Notes under the pieces: model-generated | What the model saw: only the letters and a program-made list of their open reading frames with translations | What the model was told of the DNA's origin: nothing | Database searches by the model: none | In this document: in pieces, positions 1 to 10,505 of the stretch | Numbering within the stretch: the first letter of the stretch is position 1 | Layout: every line of letters begins with the position of its first letter | From: Amaurobius ferox | Lineage: Eukaryota > Arthropoda > Arachnida > Araneae > Amaurobiidae | Reading direction: 5' to 3' | NCBI GenBank assembly: GCA_951213105.1 | Contig: OX578142.1 | Span: 121,181,354-121,245,353 of the forward strand | DNA length: 64,000 nt | Position numbers and translations under genes: made by a program

Positions 1-276
1 TAGAAAGTATGCTGGAAAAGCATTTTTCCTGAGAGCTTATCTAGCATAATTCTGTTCTTTCTTTTACTTATTGCATTTGAAAACTCTTGAAATTAACTTT
101 ATATAAATTACTTAACTTTCTAATAAAAAATAATAGAATGTAATAAATTTAAAATCGTATTCAATAAAATAAAGATTTAGAAAAACTGCATGCTTTTTCT
201 GTGGTGATATTAATAGGCGAAAATTTTCTAATATGATAATTATTGTGCTAAAAAGGTTTAGTTATAGTAATTTAAA

Positions 277-1372
277 TAAGAAAGATTAATCATACATAAA
301 GTATTGATTATGGAACACTTTCCAACTGCAATTATATTTAAACATTAATTATATTAAATTTTATTTAAACATCTATAAAATGTGATGGTATTTTTTTAAT
401 TATCACAGAACTATAAAAAATTGTTCTACTTAAAAACTTAAAACCATGGAGTTAAAAGGACTTCCTAACTCCATACTTAAGACTTCATCGAAAAAGGCAA
501 TGATATAAAATCGTCTGCTTTTCTATGTAAAATCAATGGCTATTTCATTCATATCACCTATATTCCAGACTCCTCCAGAGCTAAATAATGTTGCGTTAAA
601 ATTCAATAATTCTTATACAACTCATCTTACAGCTTGATTTGTTTACATTCTGCATATGTAAAAATTAGGTTTCATTGTAGAAATAATCAAAGTTTGATGA
701 TAATTTAAACTAAAAAGTATTGTAATTGCATTGGCGCAGAATATAGATACACAGAAAAAATGAAAATATAAAGCAGTGTTAGGATGGATACAACACTGAA
801 TATAAATTTAAAAGAACTTTAAAAATCACGATTTTGACACAAGATGGATAGCATTGATCATTTAAACTCAAATATATTGTAATTGTGCTGTTTTTAGAAT
901 ATAGAGGCAAAATGGGAATGCAGATGGGAAAAAAATGGATCCCTTATTTTATTTTGAAGTGGGTCATGCGATCTCTTCATATAATATGAGTGTAATTACT
1001 ACTTCAATTTTTATTTTGAAAACTACCGAACATATTTTGCTCAATTTTTTATATATATTTTATAGGATAATTTGAATTTTTTCTAAAATTTTCGACGCAA
1101 TTTGCAAATTTTAACTTTGTTTAAAAAATGTTTGAAAAATGAGGTCCAATAGGTTTCAATGTATTTCACTTATTCAACCCGGGTTCAATCCAAAACTAAT
1201 TGGGTGATATTATTCATTTACATTCCCATATGTTCCACAGTTCATCTCAACAACATATTAAAATTTCATTTTGATAGTCATTTTTATGGCAGTTATCATG
1301 CTAACGGATAGACAGACAGACAGACAGAATGAACAAAGTCATAAACACTTTTCAACTATGTTGGAAAGTGTT
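277..1372 (+). mobile_element. DINE-1-like (Helentron-associated) repeat, copy 1
   Basis: First of seven copies of one interspersed repeat. One end carries the subterminal element AACACTTTCCAAC (here slightly mutated). The other carries a GACA-rich tract, then GAATGAACAAAGTCATAAAC and an imperfect palindrome of AACACTTT and AAAGTGTT half-sites at about 1344-1372. The subterminal inverted repeats, terminal stem-loop, short tetranucleotide tract (GTCT/GACA) and internal tandem units match the described layout of DINE-1/HINE elements. That class assignment is inference. No coding capacity. This copy is the most diverged and its CACGTG box has decayed to CATGCG. Confidence 0.6.
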
Positions 1373-3433
1373 GAAAAGGAAAACTCCTTAGCTTTAAAAA
1401 TTAAGGAAATTTTCTCATTTTGAAAAGATACATTGAAATTTAAAGTTCATTAGAAATAAAACTTATAATACTTTCATTGTGAATTAAACATTTTTATAAA
1501 TAAATTTCATCACAATTTATACCAGAATAGATTACTTAAAAAGAACATTTTGAGGGAAGGAGATTAAAAAAATTTCATTACCAAAGATATGATAACAGAT
1601 TCCTGCTGCTAAGAGAAGGATACCTTTCATAGAGGAATTTCTAATGGAAATTATGCCTTATTTGCTTTACAGGCCAAATAATACAAAAGAACCTAGTACA
1701 CGCAGCCTGTCAAGACTGTCCGAGCTGGGATAAAAACTGAATTTTGATTTTTGACACTATTATAATTTTTATTCAACTTTCTACATATACATAAAATCAT
1801 GCATTGGATTTATTCGAAGGAATTAATAAGACCTTTTTATTCCAACACAGAATATATAAATTTTATATGAATGATGACCGTATTTAAATAATTGCAAATT
1901 ACTTTAAATTCCTTAATCACAAATAGTTTAAAATACAAACATGTAAATAACGTTAATTTTTTCTGGTAGTATATCAGCCAATTATATTCTATAAGGATTG
2001 TATTCCCCTTGAAAATAGCAGTATCTGTGGATCGCTTTTGTGCTGTTTAGTGCTTTGCACATACACCATGATGTGGAATGGAAACTTGAAAACTTGTTAT
2101 ATTACACAAATTTGTGAACCTTTATAGACACACAAATTCAGTCTTATCCCACAATTGGCAATTAAATTTCATAAAGATTGAGGTCAGACAGCATGATTTG
2201 TCTATGGACTATGGTCAAAACAAAGCGTTAATGTTTACAGAACCCACCTAAAGGAGACTTTCCCAAAGCTGGAATAACTCTAGTGTAGATGTCGAAATCT
2301 AAAGTTGGAGAGTAACTTTATTTAAGTTATAAAATTGATAACATTTTAAGTTAATCAAACTTTCAATTTTTCATATTTTTCCTATTTCAATTTTCGCAGT
2401 ATATGCAGCTATAAGTTAAACACAATGATTTTCAATTCCTTTATTTGTAGAAATTATTTGCTGCTATCATCCCTAAAATTTATTTAATAAATTGTTTTAA
2501 ATAATTTGTTGCAAATAAGAATTAAAATATTAAACCCGTTTTCACACATATTTTTAGGCAATTTATTTATTTATTTTTTTCAACGTAGAAAATAAAATAC
2601 ATCATCATCAGGAAAACCAAGCAAAAACAAAAGCCTTGAGTTTTTTCCCTCATTAATTTGCTATACCAAATTTCATATTTTTATATGCAATAGTTTTTGC
2701 GGTATGAAGTAAAGAATTTCGAGAAACGAGAAATTTGTCAAACAGCGGTGTCAGCTACTTTTTTTTAATATAGAGAGATAATATCCCCCCCCCCCCCCCC
2801 AAAAAAAAAATAAATAAAAAATAATCACAATATGAAATGACAAAGCATTGCATAGATTTTAATGTGAATAACATGTATGGTTTGGGTATATATAATTGGC
2901 TGGAATCGGGGCATTACGAAAAATATAAACATTTTGGATGCTTATATCTCCGAACCTAATAGATAAAACTATCAACAACTTTTACTTATTTTGTCAGAAA
3001 TATCGTACCATTTATGCATATAGAAATAATTTCAAAATTTTAGTATATTGTCATTTTTTTTTAGAAAAAAAAGTTTTTGTCAGAGCGAATTTTAGTCTCC
3101 CTTTGCTTTCACTCTAACTATCTTCTAAATTATAAAAGACAAACAATAAACGACAAGAGTGTTTAGTAAGAAATCCAGGTTCTAGATTAATAATTTGTTT
3201 TTATGGATCTTATATAATTTTCGAGGAAGTGTCTTATTAAGTTAAAAAAGATTGAAAATTTCCCGTTTTATATGCTTATTTAATTATTTATATTAAGTTT
3301 ATAAATGCTTATTTTTCGAAAACTAAAAGTGGTAGCTATGAACTATATTACGTAATTTGTAGCCCTTTGAAAACCATATAAGAGTATATAATTGGATTTT
3401 ATATCAGATTCTTAGTTTTTGAAATACAATGGC
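1373..3433. other. AT-rich intergenic stretch without recognised gene
   Basis: No ORF, RNA gene or element end was recognised. A C-run followed by an A-run lies at about 2786-2810. The rest is low-complexity AT-rich sequence. Confidence 0.5.
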
Positions 3434-3592
3434 AACAATTTCGATATTTTAATATTTTGACCGGGGGGGGGGGGGTCTAATTTCGATATTTTATAACTAT
3501 TTTGAAAAGGTGGTTCTAATTTCGATGTTTTAATATTTTGAACTATTTTGAAAATGTGATTCTAATTTCTATGTTTAAAATTACTTTGAAAA
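3434..3592. repeat. degenerate tandem repeat (about 60 bp x 3)
   Basis: Three imperfect units share the phrase TCTAATTTCGATRTTTTA and a following TATTTTGAAAA. A run of about 14 G interrupts the first unit. Seen directly; no function implied. Confidence 0.5.
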
Positions 3593-3651
3593 TGTAAAAT
3601 AAAATAAAATACCTACTTAGGAAAATGTTATTCAATCAAAATTATTTCAAC

Positions 3652-4550
3652 TGAGGTCGTGCCCTAGTTTTATAACACTGTTTCGGGCCAGTCTCTGACT
3701 TTTAAAACGTACGGCTGGGCTGAATATATTTAATTTTGAAAACTTTTCCAATTAGTTTTAATTGAATGCATGAAATTATTGTCTTTATTTCAACTATGTA
3801 AAGATAAATGCTTAGAAAGAAAAAATAAACTTATCTCAATTTTTCATAGAAAAATTTCACACATTCATGTTTCTGGGCGCGGTAGCCCATTGGTTAGCGC
3901 GCTGGAGTTGCACTCGGTAGGCCCGGGTTCGATTCCAGCCACTGCCAAAACTGCCGCCGTGTTCATGCGGAGTACGATCACGTTAAACATGTGGGTCCGA
4001 GAGGTTGGTGGTAGGGGAAGGAGGGTACGGTCCCTGTGGATGCCTCCCCACTGGGTTCCGGTCTAAATTGGGTGGCACTTCCCGACCGTCCAAACAGTTA
4101 CCTTACACCTTTCTGGTACCCGGGTTCGATTCCAGCCACTGCCAAAACTGCCGCCGTGTTCATGCGGAGTACGATCACGTTAAACATGTGGGTCCGAAAG
4201 TCCTTCCGAGAGGTTGGTGGTAGGGGAAGGAGGGTACGGTCCCTGTGGATGCCTCCCCCACTGGGTTCCGGTCTAAATTGGGTGGCACTTCCCGACCGTC
4301 CAAACAGTTACCTTACACCTTTCTGGTAGGTCGGACGGTCTGGGTTTCAACAACAACACCTTTTTGGTAGGTCGGACGGTCTGGGTTTCAACAACACATT
4401 CATGTTTCTAACACATATGAATTCAAATTATTTCGGATCGGATCATGCCGAGACTCAATGGTCTTCTGGCCGGGTTTAAGTACTAATAAATATTGTCGGG
4501 TCGGACAGGGTGAATTTTTGACCCGTTCTGACCCCTATTGGAGCCACTGC
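3652..4550 (+). mobile_element. Non-autonomous DNA element with CGGG-rich ends (hAT-like), copy 1, split by a SINE
   Basis: Flanks 3652-3858 and 4410-4550 align end to end with the uninterrupted copy at 29245-29635. Shared phrases include AACACTGTTTCGGG, TATTTAATTYKGAAAA and GAGACTCAATGGTCTT. No coding capacity. The ends are poorly preserved here; the hAT-like label comes from the second copy. The SINE at 3875-4393 sits between the two halves. Confidence 0.5.
3875..4393 (+). mobile_element. tRNA-derived SINE, copy A, with internal duplication
   Basis: The head has a Pol III A box (TGGTTAGCGCGC, 3891-3902) and a B box (GGGTTCGATTCC, 3925-3936). The body follows, then a 3' tail in which GACCGTCC and GGACGGTC can pair, ending in CAA repeats. 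A perfect 16-bp target-site duplication (ACACATTCATGTTTCT) flanks it at 3859-3874 and 4394-4409. About 200 bp from the B box onward (3923-4117) is repeated at 4120-4325, and the tail phrase occurs twice, so this copy is a partial dimer. The head resembles a tRNA but does not form a complete tRNA gene. No identical named family was recognised. Confidence 0.88.
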
Positions 4551-5660
4551 TGATTTTTTTGTATAGTTCAGCGTTTCATTCACAATTTGCGATTTTATTT
4601 TGTTACTAAAAAATTATTTGAATTAGCTATGAATTGGTAAAAGATACCTTTAAAAAGCACATGAATTTTATAACAAAATTAAACAAAGCAATAAAACTAA
4701 ATAATAATAAATATGAGAAACATATATAAAGGATTCTTATGCTGCATTTAAATAATTTAAAAGTACTACCTTACCCCTCACCTTTCACGGTCAAAAGTTA
4801 TTTTCATGTTGAAATTTTGTTTCACGAGACTCATTTAATAAACTACGTATGAAATGCAAGTGAAACACAAATCTTAATTTATGCACTCAGCTTCGTTCAA
4901 CAAGAGTGACACTGCGAAAAATTGAAGGAATCAAGGCTTGGCTGAACGAAAATCATATGCTTTTCAGCATTCTACAGAAAAGACATTTTTCTAAGAGTTA
5001 TAAGTTACTTGCCCAATTAAAGACACTTTTAAGTGAACACACACTGGACTTGCTTTCCAAATCCCTGGACAAATGTGTTTCATCTACGGCTTCAGTATTT
5101 TTCTCCTGCTGTTTTTCCGACTGCAGGATTTTGTCGGAAGAACTCTTTTCAGAACCTAATTTCTCTTCAATGGTTTGTTGACAAAAATGTGTACTACAAA
5201 TGATCTGTACCTGCCGGGTGCAAGATCTGCATCTCCGAATTTTTTCAATAAAAATGCCTACAAAGATTGGGGACTTCCTGGACCACCCTCGATGTCATCG
5301 CCCTCATCCATTAGCTTTAGAATGGGATTTATGGCACCGTAAAGAAACCATTGTCCCACGTCTATCAGATGGCTTTGCCTCAACATGGGCGTCAAGGATT
5401 TTGTTTCACTAAAGAGAATCGGTGATTTTGTAGTGGATATTTAGAAAATTAAAGTAAAAAAAAATTTAAAGTGAAATTTATGATGAACAAAGCCCATTCT
5501 TATTTGGATATTTTCCGAGGGATTGCCAAATGTTCTGACTTTTTTGAGTCGGGGGGGGGGGGGGGACACCCCCAGTACTTACGTCCCTGCAGATAGGGAA
5601 AGATTAAATACATTCGTCAACAATATAAACTGATTGCCTATCACTGTACTAGATTGAAAT
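4551..5660. other. Unclassified stretch with weak ORFs
   Basis: A 91-residue frame (4906-5181, plus) and a 70-residue frame (5200-5412, plus) look more gene-like in composition than the surroundings, but neither was recognised and no splice or poly(A) context supports them. A run of about 15 G at 5548-5563 is followed by ACACCCCCAGTACTTACGTC, which resembles the end of a degraded DNA transposon. That last point is an impression only. Confidence 0.3.
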
Positions 5661-5859
5661 ATTGCAATATACACTCTAAGACAAAAAAAAAATCGACGCA
5701 GCAAGAAAGAATTGTCCAAATAAGATAAAATTTGGTACGTGTCATGTGGATGTACAGAAAAAGAAATGATTAGAATTTCAAAACAATTGGATGATTTATT
5801 GCACTGAACGATCTACGCAAAGTGAGCACGTTAGTATAGCGTTGGTCCACCTCTGGCCT

Positions 5860-6866
5860 TGATACAAGCTGTTATCGACATGGCATTGATGAAAAAAGTT
5901 GCTGGATGGTGTTCTGAGGAATGTCGTTCCAAATTCCCTCCAATTGACGAGCTAATTCGTCTATATTCTGGGATGGTTGCAGGCGACGCCCCATCTCAGT
6001 CCAAATGTGCTGAATGGGCGAGAGATCTGGAAGGCCAAAGAAATGTGTCGTAAGCACACAGATAATCAAAAGACAGGTGTGCCGTGTGTGACCTGACATT
6101 ATCTTGTTGAAAAGTTAGGCCGGGGTGTCACGAAAAGAATGGCAGTACAACAGGTTGTAGAATGTCAGCAACGTACCGCTGTGCTTTGATGGTGCTACAC
6201 AGGACTATCAAAGGGGTCCGGCTATCAAACAAAATGGCATCCCAGACCATAACTCCCTGTTGTCGGGCCGTGTGACATTAAAAACAGGATCCTGATGATG
6301 TCTAGGCTATCTCCAGACACGTCTGTGCTGGTCGTCGGGACTCAGATCGAAATGGGACTTATCACTGAAGAAATTTGTTCCCAATTCGAACAATTGCACA
6401 TTGATTGAGACCGGCACTATTGCAATCGTTGTTGATGGTGCATACTAGTCAGTGGTAGGCGGAGTAATGGGCGCCGCGAGTATAGATTCCGTTCCCGTAG
6501 TCTTTTATTAATAGTCCAAGTGGTCACTTCCATGTTTGTCACACGTTGATGGGTTCTTCGAATGAGTCGGACGGTTTGGGTTTTCAACCCGTTGGATGGT
6601 TGCTAGCGACGAATCTCATGCTGTCACAGCTGTTCTGACAATCGCTTTATCTTCCCATTCTGTCATCGCTCTAGGCCGTCCGCTTGTCGCAGAAATCTGG
6701 CATTCCGGACACATTACTGAAAACATCATCTAATTGCTGCATCGTTCCTGCCCAAATGCCGAGCGATTCGTCGGTGCGCCTATCCAGTCTCATGCAATCC
6801 AACCGCACGCCCTCTTTCAAACTCTTTCATATGCTCGTAGTGGCCGCGAATTCGCTGGCGAGGCAT
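5860..6866 (-). pseudogene. Tc1-like transposase pseudogene
   Basis: The Met at 6866 opens a frame beginning MPRQRIRGHYEHM that is stopped by a TGA after about 28 residues; several frameshifts follow. Catalytic landmarks remain in different frames. FSDKSHF near 6360 and FQQDNVRSHTAHL near 6110 hold the two aspartates. PDLSPIQHIW, in the 5872-6099 frame, stands where the family has NPIEH, so the third catalytic residue (Glu) has become Gln. A tail-like SINE fragment interrupts the reading frame near 6565-6590. The element is dead by stops, shifts and loss of the DDE triad. Family assignment is firm; exact shift positions were not mapped. Confidence 0.85.
6565..6590 (+). repeat. Probable 26-bp SINE-tail insertion inside the Tc1 relic
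   Basis: GTCGGACGGTTTGGGTTTTC matches the 3' tail of the SINE copies (GTCGGACGGTCTGGGTTTC) and breaks the transposase reading frame between otherwise contiguous codons. On the minus strand the flanks read ATCCAACG and ATTCGAAG, which could be an old, diverged target duplication. Short, so chance cannot be excluded. Confidence 0.5.
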
Positions 6867-7355
6867 TGTTACAATCAAGGTACATAAAAGCAATCGAAAT
6901 CCACTGCATGTTTTGTTCTTGAAAGCAAGGTTCGCTCCTTATATACACCACCATGGTGCTCAGTTTCATTGCGCTGTATTTCCGACCATTCATTGGCTGT
7001 GAATTTTGGTCATTTGCATATTCGGTCGAAAGGTGTTTGCATGTAAAGTTTCATTACTATCAGATTATTTTGTGGTCTGCATCGATTTTTTTGTCTTAGA
7101 GTGTATATTATAAAAGTCCCTCAATAATATGCATTATCATATGAATAAAAAAACCTGTCTTCAACTTCCAAAAATCAAGGATTTTGTTTCTGTTTCAATG
7201 GTAGAAAAGAGTGGAGCACTTTTTTGTGTTTTTATGTTATTTTATTTTTACCAGCATTCGCTGATTTAATATTTTTTATTACAAAAAAAAAATTCCCAAT
7301 TTTATTACTTATATAAATTTAACACAAGGGAATAGCTCAGTAAGTACAATACTCT

Positions 7356-7555
7356 TTGTGCGAAGGATAAAAATACTTGAGCAACGCATAAAGGGACAAA
7401 TAACACAATAATGCAGTATACAGCTATTTTGAAGATACGCTGGATCTCCTTCATCAGTGTAAGAGAACTAATAACCCTGAAGTCCAAAAAAGACTGTTCT
7501 CTTCTTTTGAACATTCTTTGTTGGTCCTTTGCACTGATGACGGGGATCCAACCGT
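7356..7555. mobile_element. Foldback element FB1, copy 1 (right arm truncated)
   Basis: The left arm (about 7356-7495: AAGGATAAAAATACTTGAGC, then AATGCAGTATACAGC, then CTTCATCAGTGTAAGAGAAC) pairs with a short right arm (about 7517-7552, TTTGTTGGTCCTTTGCACTG). The same arms occur at 55571-55870 and 22951-23540. No coding capacity. The right arm stops just upstream of the THAP exon. Confidence 0.6.
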
Positions 7556-7618
7556 CACCTCCGAGAGTAGAAGCCGAAGTACTGACCCCCGCACTTTGAC
7601 GCGTAGGTAGCTGTGAGA

Positions 7619-7773
7619 ATGGTGTACAAATGCTGTGTCCCTAATTGTACATCTAATTACAAAAATGGACTCAAAAGAAGCATATTCAGGTTTCCAAAAT
7701 AATTTACAATGTACAAACAAAATGGATTAATAGGTTAAAATGTTTAGACTTTAAGTCTAACGAAAACTCCAGA
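7619..7773 (+). pseudogene. THAP-type zinc-finger exon, frameshifted
   Basis: From the ATG at 7619 the frame reads MVYKCCVPNCTSNYKNG and continues to FRFPK. This is the N-terminal half of a C2CH THAP DNA-binding domain: a CX4C zinc-ligand pair, then the conserved F.FP. A TAA follows at 7700-7702. After a one-base shift the next part of the domain resumes as WINRLKCLDFKSNENSR, with the conserved Trp. A consensus 5' splice site GTAAGT follows at 7774-7779, just where the usual VCS.HF (second ligand pair) would begin in a further exon. That exon was not found. It may be a decayed host gene or a P-element/THAP transposon relic; the frameshift and lost partner exon point to a pseudogene. Confidence 0.72.
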
Positions 7774-7929
7774 GTAAGTATACATTTTATTGTTTTGCAT
7801 TCGGCGCTAGTAAATTATCAGTATTATGCAATTAATGATATCTTAACTACTTAAATCGTTTATTACATTTGTGTAAAATTTTGCTTATTAAAATTTAAGC
7901 AGTTGTTTTTTGTAATCTGAATAAATTTT

Positions 7930-8957
7930 GGGAATTTATTTAAAATAATAATTATTATCATTTTAAATATATGCCATTCAAAATATTTAAATTAGAATTA
8001 TGCCTTCTTGTCTAAATGTCTTTTCAATTAAAGCTAACTGGATTCTAAATTGTTTTGTTGCTAATTTTAACGTCAACAAGTTTTCTTAGCTAGTTTCAAA
8101 ACTTTATTGTTGTCACATTATTTAAGGAAACTGCCCAGGCACTTCTTCTTCTTCTTCGACCCAGACCGTCCGACCTACCAGAAAGGTGTAAGGTATCTGT
8201 TTGGACAGCCGGGAAGTGCCAACCAATTTAGACCGGAACCCAGTGGGGGAGGCATCCACAGGGACCGTACCCTCCTTCCCCTACCACCAACCTCTCGGAA
8301 GGACTTACGGACCCACATGTTTAACGTGAACATGGCGGCAGTTTGGGCAGCGGCGGGAATCGAACCCGGGACTACCGAGTGCAACCTCCGCGCGCTAACC
8401 ACAGGGCTACCGCGCAGGGCCCAGGCACTTGTAAAATTAAACTTTGTTAAATAATTGGGAAGTATTTAAAATCATTCAATGTTTAAAATGTATATTTTAT
8501 CAGGTTAGCTTGTGCTATACATTGAATTTGCCTAGTGTACTTAATGTGTTGTGTCATAAATTATTCAGTTTCCTGCAAATATTTTAATAATGTTGGTTTT
8601 GTGATATTTTATAATAGACTAGCAGCATGCCCGTTCTTCGTACTGATTATATAACACAAGAAACTTAAAATTCAGAATTTGTAGTGAAGTTTTAATATTT
8701 GGAGTCTTTATTTTTGAAATTTTATAATAATTATAATGAAAAGAAAATAGGCGAGTTCTACCATGCTGAGATAAACAGACAGATAGATGCACAACTTACA
8801 ATTTTATGTATACTGTACTGTTAATAGCAGATATATTCGACATTGCTCATGATTTAAAATATATGCAAATTCCTGCAGTATTCTAAATGACATTGTTACT
8901 CAAAACACTCTATTAAAATATTTCATTTATATATATTCTCCTTTCTGTGTTTTCTAT
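7930..8957 (+). repeat. Repeat R2, copy 1 (contains a SINE)
   Basis: The flanks of the SINE (7930-8144 and 8431-8957) match, in inverted orientation, the segment at 48372-49130. Shared phrases include TGTTGTCACATT, CTAGTGTACTTAATGTGTTG, GAACGGGC and AGAAAACACAGAAAGGAG. No coding capacity was recognised. The match stops near the start of the LINE fragment. Confidence 0.7.
8145..8418 (-). mobile_element. tRNA-derived SINE, copy B
   Basis: Same family as 3875-4393, on the minus strand. The A box lies at 8401-8390 and the B box at 8367-8356. The body is single-length, and the tail ends in GAA repeats. A perfect 12-bp target duplication, GCCCAGGCACTT, flanks it at 8133-8144 and 8419-8430. The inverted R2 copy at 48.9 kb holds the uninterrupted site. 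The different tail microsatellite (GAA here, CAA in copy A) is typical of LINE-mobilised SINEs. Confidence 0.88.
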
Positions 8958-9546
8958 GAAGTCTGTGCAGCTCCTAGCCTACGTTGATGATATCGATATA
9001 GTTGCTAGGAGTGTTCCGGCCTTGAGAGAAGCATTTTCCTCCTTGGAGGTAGCTGCAAGTCGAATGAGATTGATTGTAAATGTTTTTAAAACCAAATATA
9101 TGCCAGTGCAGAAAACACCAACTGGTGATATGGTCAACTTTCTGAAAATTGTCCCACATGAGTTTGAAACTGTTTCTGGTTTTAAATACCTGGGATCTTT
9201 TGTTAATGCAAAAAATGATATTATCCCGGAAGTTCAAAATCGTATTTCACTGGCCAACAAGGCATATTTTGGACTTCGCCCTATTTTGAGGTCTTGTTTC
9301 CTCTCTAGAAAAACAAAGTTCATTATTCATAAAACTATCATTAGGCCGGTCCTAATGTATGGTTCGGAAACATGGTCTTTAACAAAAAATGGAGAGGGTA
9401 CAGTTGCTGTTTTTGAGCGTAGGGTACTCAGAGGCATCCTCGGTGGAGTAAAGGAGAACGTCCTATGGCGGAGGCGTTTTAACTCAGAGATTTATAGATC
9501 TTTTAGGGAACCCGATATTATTAAATATTTTAAAATTAAGCGAATG
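8947..9546 (+). pseudogene. Non-LTR retrotransposon reverse transcriptase, C-terminal part
   Basis: The open frame carries the RT catalytic motif AYVDDIDIV near its start (residues about 11-19). Then come the thumb-region phrases FKYLGSFV, TIIRPVLMYGSETW and VFERRVLRGI found in arthropod LINE polymerases. The N-terminal endonuclease and fingers are missing. The homology ends at about IIKYFKIKR, and the sequence then runs into the 5' edge of the copia element, so that element probably inserted here. The frame itself stays open to 9633 by chance. Non-functional fragment. Confidence 0.85.
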
Positions 9547-9595
9547 AACTGTTTATTGTTTACCATAACACCCACTATCTCTGCTAAAACTAACA

Positions 9596-9610
9596 GGTTA
9601 TGGTGCCCAG
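9596..9610 (+). promoter_or_regulatory. Putative copia primer-binding site
   Basis: GGTTATGGTGCCCAG resembles the complement of the anticodon-side half of initiator tRNA-Met (GGTTATGGGCCCAG), which Drosophila copia uses as primer. It has one extra T. The bases just before it end in AACA, as expected for an LTR end. Little or no 5' LTR is recognisable upstream, because the LINE frame is intact to about 9546. Confidence 0.55.
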
Positions 9611-9758
9611 ATTGTTTATCTGCGAAACGGTAAGATGACGTACTTTCGTTTTCGCGAATGCTGAGAATTTTTTTGTTCTATGGTAAATTGCATAAGTAGA
9701 CGCACTTAGAAGTTATTAAATATTACGGATTATAATCAGAACTTTAAAATAAAGAAGA

Positions 9759-10505
9759 ATGGCTGCAATGAATGAAGAATTCAGAATCCCTAAATTGTCC
9801 AGTGATAATTATCATTCTTGGGCTATTCGTGCCAGAGCAGTTTTAGTTCAGAAGGGATGCTGGGAAGCCATTGATCCTGGTTCTGGATCCGAAATGACAA
9901 ATGACGAAAAGAAAATGAATAATCGAGCATTAACCTTTCTGTTTCTCGTTGTTGATGATAGGTATTTAGATGATATTGAGATGTGCACTACCGCGAGAGA
10001 AGCATGGAATGCGCTTGAAGAAGTCCATTCCAAATGCGGTTTGTTGTATATTCTACAGTTAATGCGGGATTTCTTCAACATAAAAATAAAAACCAATGAA
10101 GCGATAAAAGATTATCTTGGATTCATCGAAAATTAGCCAGCAGTGGTTACGCTTTTAATAATAAAGAAATTGCATTGGTGATGTTATTGGATATTCCAAA
10201 GACGCATGAAGCCCTAATTCTCAATCTTGAACAAGATGAAGAAAGTCTAACGACTAAAAAAAGTGAAGGCTAGACTTTTGATAGAAGAGAAAAGAATAAA
10301 TCGCCGTGATGAAGAAAAAGAAACTGCTGAAGAAACAGATTGCAAGGCTATGTTTATACAGAAAAGGAGTGGAGCTAAACATAAACATTCAAATCAAGTT
10401 AAAAATGAAAAAACTACTCTGGGCGTAAAGGTTTACCTCAAAGAGACTATAACAGAGAAGGAAGACGTGTAAAATGTTTTCGTTGCAATAAATTTGGGCG
10501 ATATT
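9759..10505 (+). pseudogene. copia gag region
   Basis: The 125-residue frame from 9759 begins MAAMNEEFRIPKLSSDNYHS, the usual start of arthropod copia Gag (a UBN2-type capsid region). After a frameshift near 10136 it continues through 10140-10472, where a charged stretch is followed by a degraded CCHC knuckle (CFRCNKFGRYCKKL near 10480) that has lost its histidine. Gag would form the capsid and bind RNA in the cytoplasm. Three frame changes and the damaged knuckle make it non-functional. Confidence 0.85.

Larger units (their letters stand above)
5672..7103 (-). mobile_element. Tc1-like transposon, copy 1 (1.43 kb, inactive)
   Basis: Both ends carry CACTCTAAGACAAAAAAA followed by ATCGAYGCAG in inverted orientation. 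TA dinucleotides flank the element at 5670-5671 and 7104-7105, the target duplication typical of Tc1/mariner. The length is normal for a full-length Tc1. The transposase reads on the minus strand and is broken. Confidence 0.9.

Noticed and set aside
3875..3950. A tRNA gene
   Set aside because: A and B boxes are present, but the cloverleaf is incomplete and the sequence is the head of a SINE with target duplications.
4005..4329. 72- and 97-residue frames with similar sequences
   Set aside because: They are overlapping translations of the duplicated SINE body, not proteins.
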